A DNA stretch of 64,000 nt from Ampelocalamus luodianensis (taxonomy: Eukaryota > Streptophyta > Magnoliopsida > Poales > Poaceae), in NCBI GenBank assembly GCA_036346255.1, contig CM070626.1:14904001-14968000 (forward strand), given 5' to 3'. Below are positions 58,730 through 64,000 of this stretch, in pieces; within the stretch, counting starts at the first letter, position 1, and the number at the start of each line of letters is the position of its first letter. Position numbers and translations under genes: made by a program. The notes under the pieces were generated by a model that did not search any database, was not told the DNA's origin, and saw nothing but the letters and a program-made list of their open reading frames with translations.

Positions 58730-59907
58730 GGTTGGGAGGTCCTGGCTTGAGGAGGTCCTGTGGTCTAAGGCACTCCACGTCTTGCTCCTGGCTGGGAGGT
58801 CCTGCCTGGCTGGGGGAGATCCTGAAGAAGTGGTCCTGGATTGAACTGGTCCCAACTTCTGTGGGCAATTGCTGGCATAATGCCCCACTTGGTGACATTT
58901 GAAACAAGTGATTCACCTTTCTGAGTTGACGTTATACGGGTGTTGGTTGCTTTAGCCGACATTCTTTGCGATGACACGGAGCGGCGGGCGGAGGTCGTGG
59001 CAGAGGTCCTGAAGGTACCGGGACGTCCTGGGCGTTGGTGTTGCACAAACGTCTTGACTCGCTGAGGAGGTCCTTGATGAGCACCAGACTATGACATCTC
59101 CCTCTTGTAGGACTCTGCAAGCTCGCAGCGAGATTCTTCAATGAGCATGGCCTTATTTACCATGTGTTGGAAGTCGGGGTAGTCGTTGCCAACGACTTGA
59201 ACTTTCAGGCTAGGGTGGAGCCCTCGCTTGAAGCGCTTCTAACGTGTATCATCCGTGGCAACATCTTCCCGGGCATAGCGTGAGAGCTGAGTAAACTTTT
59301 GGAGGTACTCACTCACAGACATGGTTCCTTGCATGAGGTCCTAGAACTCATTCTTCTTCATTTTCACCTTCCCATCAGGAACATGAGAGTGGTGGAAAGC
59401 TTCTGAAAACTCGGCCCAGGTGATCCTCTGGTGATCTGCATGAGCGACATAGAAAGTGTCCCACCATTCTGCTACAACGCCTTCCAATTGGTGCGTGGTA
59501 TACAAGACCTTCTCACGGTCGTCACATTGGGCAATGGAAACCTTCTTCTCTATTGACCTCAGCCAATCATCTGCATCCAATGGCTTAGAGGAGCTAGAGA
59601 AAGTGGTCAGATGAGTCCTCATGAACTTAGTCAACCTTGATTGAGGGAAAGCAGGAGGTGGGGGAGGAGGCGTAGCAGCTGCTTGGCTACTCTGATTCAT
59701 CAAGGCAAGCAAAGCAGTGGCAGTCTGGTTTAGCTGAGCCATCATCTAGTTCATATTCTGCATCATAGAACTCATCAGTTGAGCTTGAGTTGTCATGAAC
59801 TGACCCAATCCTTGATCTGTCACGGCTGCTGGAGGGGGTGGTGGAGGTGGAGGTGCACTGAGCTCCTCAGGGTAAGCCTAACTTGAGGTGTTGTGGATCT
59901 GAACCAT
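58730..59907 (-). pseudogene. Chromovirus gag with CCHC zinc knuckle, several nonsense codons
   Basis: A likely ATG at 59907 opens MVQIHNTSS, then TAG, then AYPEELSAPPPPPPPP. A second TAG precedes MMAQLNQTATALLALMNQSS. The retrotransposon gag domain follows with PLDADDWLRSIEKKVSIAQC and EGVVAEWWDTFYVAHADHQR, continuing in pieces such as SVSEYLQKFTQLSRYAREDV to about 59220. The zinc knuckle CFKCHQVGHYASNCPQ (C-x2-C-x4-H-x4-C) is at about 58860-58908. Two of the stops look like CAG-to-TAG changes. A Pro-rich linker encoded by repeated GAGGTCCTG motifs connects to the protease. Confidence 0.85.
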
Positions 59908-60455
59908 CTGCACAAAGCTTCTCAAGTTTAATAGACGAGAGGGTGAAAGCACAATAGACAAGAGGGAAAAGCACAAAACGAGTGAGAGTAAGGGAGAAAG
60001 ATGGAACAACCTATTTGGGGAAGATCGGTTAAACCCGAAAGACAAATAGCCGAAAAGCTATTAAGAGGCAAAAGACTCAAACCAGAGGCCCTACGGACCA
60101 ACTAAACGGTACTAGAACTTGGAAGGACCACTACCAGTCTTATCTTAAATGGACGGTCGACTGGAACGCACAGCCAAGCTTGGAGCTTCCAGGACGTCCA
60201 GAGCTTGATCACGAAGAGCTCGATCCTAAAGAGGTCACTGGGATAAGAAGGTCCAATTAAGACTTTGAAAACAAGGTTTCAGAAGAGGTAAGGTGCAAGA
60301 ATCTAAGGAGGTGAGATAAGAATAGAATAAAGGAGAAAAGAGTGGGGCAAGAGAAGAAAAGAACCACTATTTGAGTTATCAGGTTGATTTGATTTAGAAA
60401 ATATCTTTTTGAAACTCTACAAGACGACCATGCTAACTAAAGCCACGTCATACAG

Positions 60456-60474
60456 TCGATCGGCTCTGATACCA
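60456..60474 (-). other. tRNA-iMet primer binding site (chromovirus)
   Basis: On the minus strand TGGTATCAGAGCCGATCGA lies four bases inside the 5' LTR and is complementary to the 3' end of initiator methionine tRNA. Confidence 0.9.
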
Positions 60475-60478
60475 TCTT

Positions 60479-63314
60479 TGTCGGGTCCCCCGAGTAAACA
60501 ACTAACCCCCGGGACCCTCTATGCACACCGAGCTAGTCCCATGATCAGTAGCTAGCTCGCACAGTTTTCAACATTGATGTGATCAAAACCAAACGACAAG
60601 CTTAAAAGAAAGCAGACAAAATAACTTATATTAACATAAGACCTTACGATCAAGGTTGTTACAGAGGTCACCACCACAGGCTTACAAAAACGACAACAGG
60701 AACACTTGCAATGCAACGACAAAAGCGCGCAGAGCCATCCAACAAGCCCACAGGCTATCAAGTGGAGGACATCCCCTAGAAAGTCTGGTCTTCAAAGAAC
60801 TCCTCTTCAAAGAGGTCGGAACACCCCTGGTCCTCTTTGGCCATTGCTCAAACAGAGGGCTTAAAGCCCTGAGTACGTTGAATGTACTCAGCAAGTCACA
60901 GGGAACATGTATGCAATTAATATTTATGCAGGGCTTGACAAAAGAGAGATTTATGGTTAGTTTGCAGAACAATGATATTGACAAGAAATAACATACATAG
61001 ATTGCAAAGCTCAAGTTAAAAGAGTAATACATAAATAACAGTTCGTTTTGAAGGAGGTCGTGAGCACCCTGCTCACTCCCAAGACCACTCCCAAGAGGTC
61101 CTGTCGCACCAACGACCAGGACCACTCGCACGCCCAAGTCGCACCAACGACCAGGATGTCCTAGACAACAGCCACGACCACCCATTTTAGAAAAAGCTAC
61201 ACCTTGCGCGATCTCACCAGGCAATGTCCATAAACGAGGACATGGCTATTCAAATAGATTTATACTCTGCAGAACTTGTACAGCTTTACCCACAATTCAC
61301 GACCTCTCTAGTTGGTTAGGCTCCCGTCGAAACCCCTGTTCACTTCCAAAGGAGAGCAATCTAAAGAGCGTGATAAGGCCTTTATAAAGCTATGTTCTGG
61401 CTTGGTTCTACCCGCTAAGGTTTCGCCATCATAGCCCCTTCTTGCTCCATGTGAATAAGCACACACCACCACAACAAAACCAAACCAACACATTGCTAAT
61501 TAGTTGACCAGACCACCCCATAAATGATCTTGTGGTTGCACGGTATACCCGGATCAATAGAACACAAAGTTAAGTCCTTAGACCACCCAGGCGAGACAAC
61601 CTCATCCCAATGTGCATATAGCACCCCCTTTACTGCACGATCACTCGCCCGAGTAAGAAAATATTTTGGGTTCAACCCGGCCAAAAGACCACCCTGGTCT
61701 TGGCACAACAAGTTTTAACAACAGTGGCATCGCACCACGGTCGACACAACTGTGGCATCCCACCACAGCTGCACAACAGTGGCATCACACCACAAATTCC
61801 ATAGTTCAATTAGTCAAGTTTAACAATTGAGATACAAGATTCGCGAGACCCATGCAACTAAAGCAGGGCTAAGCATAACTACACTCTCAGGTTGGTATTA
61901 CCAATACAAGACCAACTAAGAATACCCATACTATGTTGTCCAATGGGAACATGTCAACATGTCAAGCACAAGTACTCAAGGAGGCACACTGTCAAGTAGG
62001 AGTATAACTACTGCCCAAAACTTTTTTATACAAGTAGCCATGCAAGTAGATATAAAATAATATACTTTTGAAAGCTAGGTACAACATGATCTAAGGTCTA
62101 TGACTTACCTTCGTTGTAGAGTTGCGAGTCTTCGATGGAGGTCGTTGGATCCACGCACTCTTCAGAGTAGCCAGAATCTACACGTACGAAAAGAATCAAA
62201 TCAATAAAGCAACACCAAATGAAGACCAAAGAACTCTCCAAACCAGAGCCAAAAGAAATATTACAGAGAAGAACAGAGAAAGTAGTTTGAACCAATCTAT
62301 AGAGCTTGAGCAAAGGAGGAGGAGCTCGCAGAGGGAGGTCTGAAGCACAGGGACAACAAGAGAGGTAGGAGAGCTCCCAGGTGTTTTATATAGGCGCAAG
62401 GAGGTCCTGAGGAAGGAACGGGTGGCAAGCAATGGAGGACACTGCATTTAGTGAACACGACGGGGGCAAGCGGGGGAAAGGATTGGAGTAGGTACGGGAG
62501 GGGACCAAAGAGGGAAACGAGTACTGCAGAGTTGACAACATTTAATGTGACACAATAGCATTTAATGCGCGAAGACTTGGCTACAGCAGAGACACAACAG
62601 GAGGAAGAAGAAAATGAGCAGGACCTGCCAGATGGGGCTTGGTCAAAAGCGAGAGTGAGTTCCAAAGGAAGAGGGTGGTCTTTGCAAAAAAGCGGAGGTC
62701 GTGACCAACTGGGTGGTCGAGACCGAGAGGGTGGTCTTTGCAAAAAGACCAAGAGATGGAGGAGGTCCTAAGGGCAAAGAGGTCCTGAGGAGGAGGAGGT
62801 CCTGAGAACAAGAGGGTCCTGAGGAGGAGGAGGCGAGGACAAGGAGGTCCTGAAGAGGAGGAGCGATAGCAAGGAAAAGCGTGATGGAGCGGGAACCGTC
62901 ATATTAATTTTGATCGTGCGGAGCAAAGCGATAAGAACGTTCGGACCGTCCGGAGGTCGCGACGTGATCTAGCCATTCAACTAGATCGGACGGAACAAAA
63001 CGATAGGAATGTTCGGAGGTCCGAACGTAACCATCAGATCTAGCCGTCCATCAAGGATTGAACGGTGCAAGGAGGGAAGTCTGCGACTGCGTTGCAGCAA
63101 AAGGAAGCTGGTGAGGGAAACCCGATTTAAACTCCAAATAAAAAGTGATAGAGTTCAAAGAAACGCAACTTTAACTTAATTAAAGTTTGGAATTATTCAA
63201 ATTAAATCGTTTTGAAATCTAAATTTCGAGTTAAGCTTGGGCAACTTAATAAACCGAATGGTTCCTTTTTGGCTTTGATAATTTGCAAGAACTCTGGACA
63301 AACGAGACGTTATA
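60479..63314 (-). repeat. Chromovirus 5' LTR (2836 bp)
   Basis: Begins TGTCGGGTCC and ends GAGACGTTATA in the displayed strand; on the minus strand the start is TATAACGTCTCG instead of TGTAACATCCCG, so the terminal TG has mutated to TA. The minus-strand TATA box (CCTATATAAA) is at 62385-62394. A GAGGTCCTGAGG-rich minisatellite is at about 62755-62860. This LTR keeps the roughly 455 bp lost from the other copy. Confidence 0.92.
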
Positions 63315-63456
63315 TAATCATCTAGATATCTTTGTATTCTAGGGATGCTGTCTCAATAGGAGATATCTCTGGTGTTTCGACCAGAGACGGCTTCTGGAGT
63401 TGTTCCAAGAAGAGTCCTTTTGGTACTTGTGATCGGGAAGAAGCAATTCGAGCCAA

Positions 63457-64000
63457 CTAGTCTACGAGGAAATTATCCTTTCGAGGGATATATTGTACCT
63501 CAAAATCGAAAAAATGCTTTTCAAGCTTCCTGACTTCCGATAAGTACTGAGATATGGTTGGATTAGAGCATTGGTACTCTTTTTCGACCTGATTCACGAC
63601 TAGTTGAGAGTCTCCTATCACGAGTAGTCGTTGAATCCCGAGTGCTTTTGCCGCTCGTGTCCCAACCAACAAACCTTTGTATTCCACCATATTGTTAGTA
63701 GCAAAAAAGTTTAATTGAATAGCATACTTTAATGTTTCTCTTGTAGGATATTCCAGGACCACCCCAGCCCCCGAGCCACTTAGCGTAAGTGACCCATCAA
63801 AGTACATTGTCTGTTGGTCATGGGATTCATACTGGGGATCCTGAATAGGTTCAGGATTTGTCCACTCAGCAACAAAATCTTCCAAGATCTGGGATTTAAT
63901 GGTCGTTCGGGGCACGAAATAGAGGTCGAACTCCCCAAGTTCAACAGACCATTTTGCCATACGCCCCACTACTTCCCTATTCTAGAGGACCTCTTCTAAG
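63457..64000 (-). pseudogene. Tat element: end of first RNase H and the additional RNase H domain
   Basis: An open 170-residue segment starts MAKWSVELGEFDLYFVPRTT and SQILEDFVAEWT, the end of the first RNase H. It then runs into a second RNase H with MYFDGSLTLSGSGAGVVLEY (catalytic Asp at residue 58), NNMVEYKGLLVGTRAAKALG (Glu 96) and LLVIGDSQLVVNQVEKEY (Asp 120), closing with YIPRKDNFLVD before a TAG at 63457. The additional RNase H of the Tat lineage is of the archaeal/plant type and differs from the usual gypsy domain. The reading continues with stops toward the insertion point at 63314. Upstream pol lies beyond the window. Confidence 0.85.

Larger units (their letters stand above)
52941..63314 (-). 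mobile_element. Ty3/gypsy chromovirus (Tekay/Del type), complete, nested in the Tat element
   Basis: LTRs at 52941-55321 and 60479-63314 bound a 5.16-kb interior with, on the minus strand, tRNA-iMet primer site, gag with CCHC knuckle, protease, reverse transcriptase, RNase H, integrase, chromodomain-like tail and polypurine tract. Integrase after RNase H makes it Ty3/gypsy; the tail and the long LTRs suit the Tekay/Del lineage (RIRE3/RIRE8-like in rice; the family name is a guess). The flanks, minus sense, are GATTA at the 5' side and TATTC at the 3' side, which may be one worn duplication of GATTC. Stops and shifts in gag and pol make it non-autonomous. Confidence 0.92.
46050..64000 (-). mobile_element. 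Tat-lineage Ty3/gypsy retrotransposon, nested host element, runs off the window
   Basis: On the minus strand the parts seen are the end of the first RNase H and an additional RNase H (64000-63457), an integrase (52940-51713), a tandem-repeat block, an antisense extra gene on the plus strand (47.0-50.7 kb) and an LTR at the left (about 46.05-46.9 kb). A second RNase H and an extra open reading frame downstream of pol mark the Tat lineage, as in RIRE2-, RetroSat2- and Grande-like elements. A complete chromodomain gypsy element (52941-63314) is inserted between the extra RNase H and the integrase. The element's gag, protease, reverse transcriptase and 5' LTR would lie beyond 64000. Confidence 0.8.

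Noticed and set aside
60456..60474. Apparent tRNA fragment
   Set aside because: This is the primer binding site complementary to tRNA-iMet, and no tRNA cloverleaf surrounds it. No tRNA or rRNA gene was seen anywhere in the window.

Overview
This window is plant nuclear DNA, almost certainly from a grass and probably Oryza or a close relative. The evidence is long LTR-retrotransposon LTRs beginning TGTAACATCCC, tRNA-iMet primer sites, Tat-lineage and chromodomain Ty3/gypsy elements, a long-LTR Ty1/copia element, hAT-, Harbinger- and Mutator-like DNA elements, and one GC-rich intronless host gene. The species is an inference. Nothing prokaryotic is present. Most open frames lie in LTRs or low-complexity DNA and are not genes.

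Layout. 0.2-1.25 kb: 3' end of a decayed LINE (minus). 2.13-4.39 kb: solo gypsy-type LTR with a perfect 5-bp duplication. 4.51-20.19 kb: a second plus-strand solo LTR (duplication TGAGA) split by a complete Ty1/copia element (6.01-16.41 kb, minus, duplication CATTT) and by a minus-oriented LTR (about 17.25-20.15 kb). 20.90-22.38 kb: Mutator-like element with ~185-bp terminal inverted repeats. 23.4-24.9 kb: LTR end and gag remnant of another gypsy element. 24.93-31.5 kb: a long LTR split by a 4-kb solo LTR. 31.7-32.5 kb: copia RNase H remnant plus 3' LTR.

32.63-33.27 kb (minus) is the only host gene that looks intact: an OVATE family protein. Beyond it are a broken DUF761-like gene fragment (33.9-34.5 kb), an ~840-bp foldback repeat beside a (TA)n run, a minus-oriented LTR (about 36.06-41.92 kb) carrying a Harbinger-like element (duplication TTA) and a hAT-like element (duplication ACATCAAG), AT-rich tandem repeats, and a pseudogene of a hypersensitive-induced-reaction (HIR/band-7) protein.

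From about 46.05 kb to the window end lies a Tat-lineage Ty3/gypsy element on the minus strand. It has an antisense, apparently intron-containing extra gene (47.0-50.7 kb) and a tandem-repeat block, and its pol is split between the extra RNase H and the integrase by a complete chromodomain Ty3/gypsy element (52.94-63.31 kb). The window is a record of nested transposition around a few host gene islands. None of the retroelement coding regions looks translatable from end to end.
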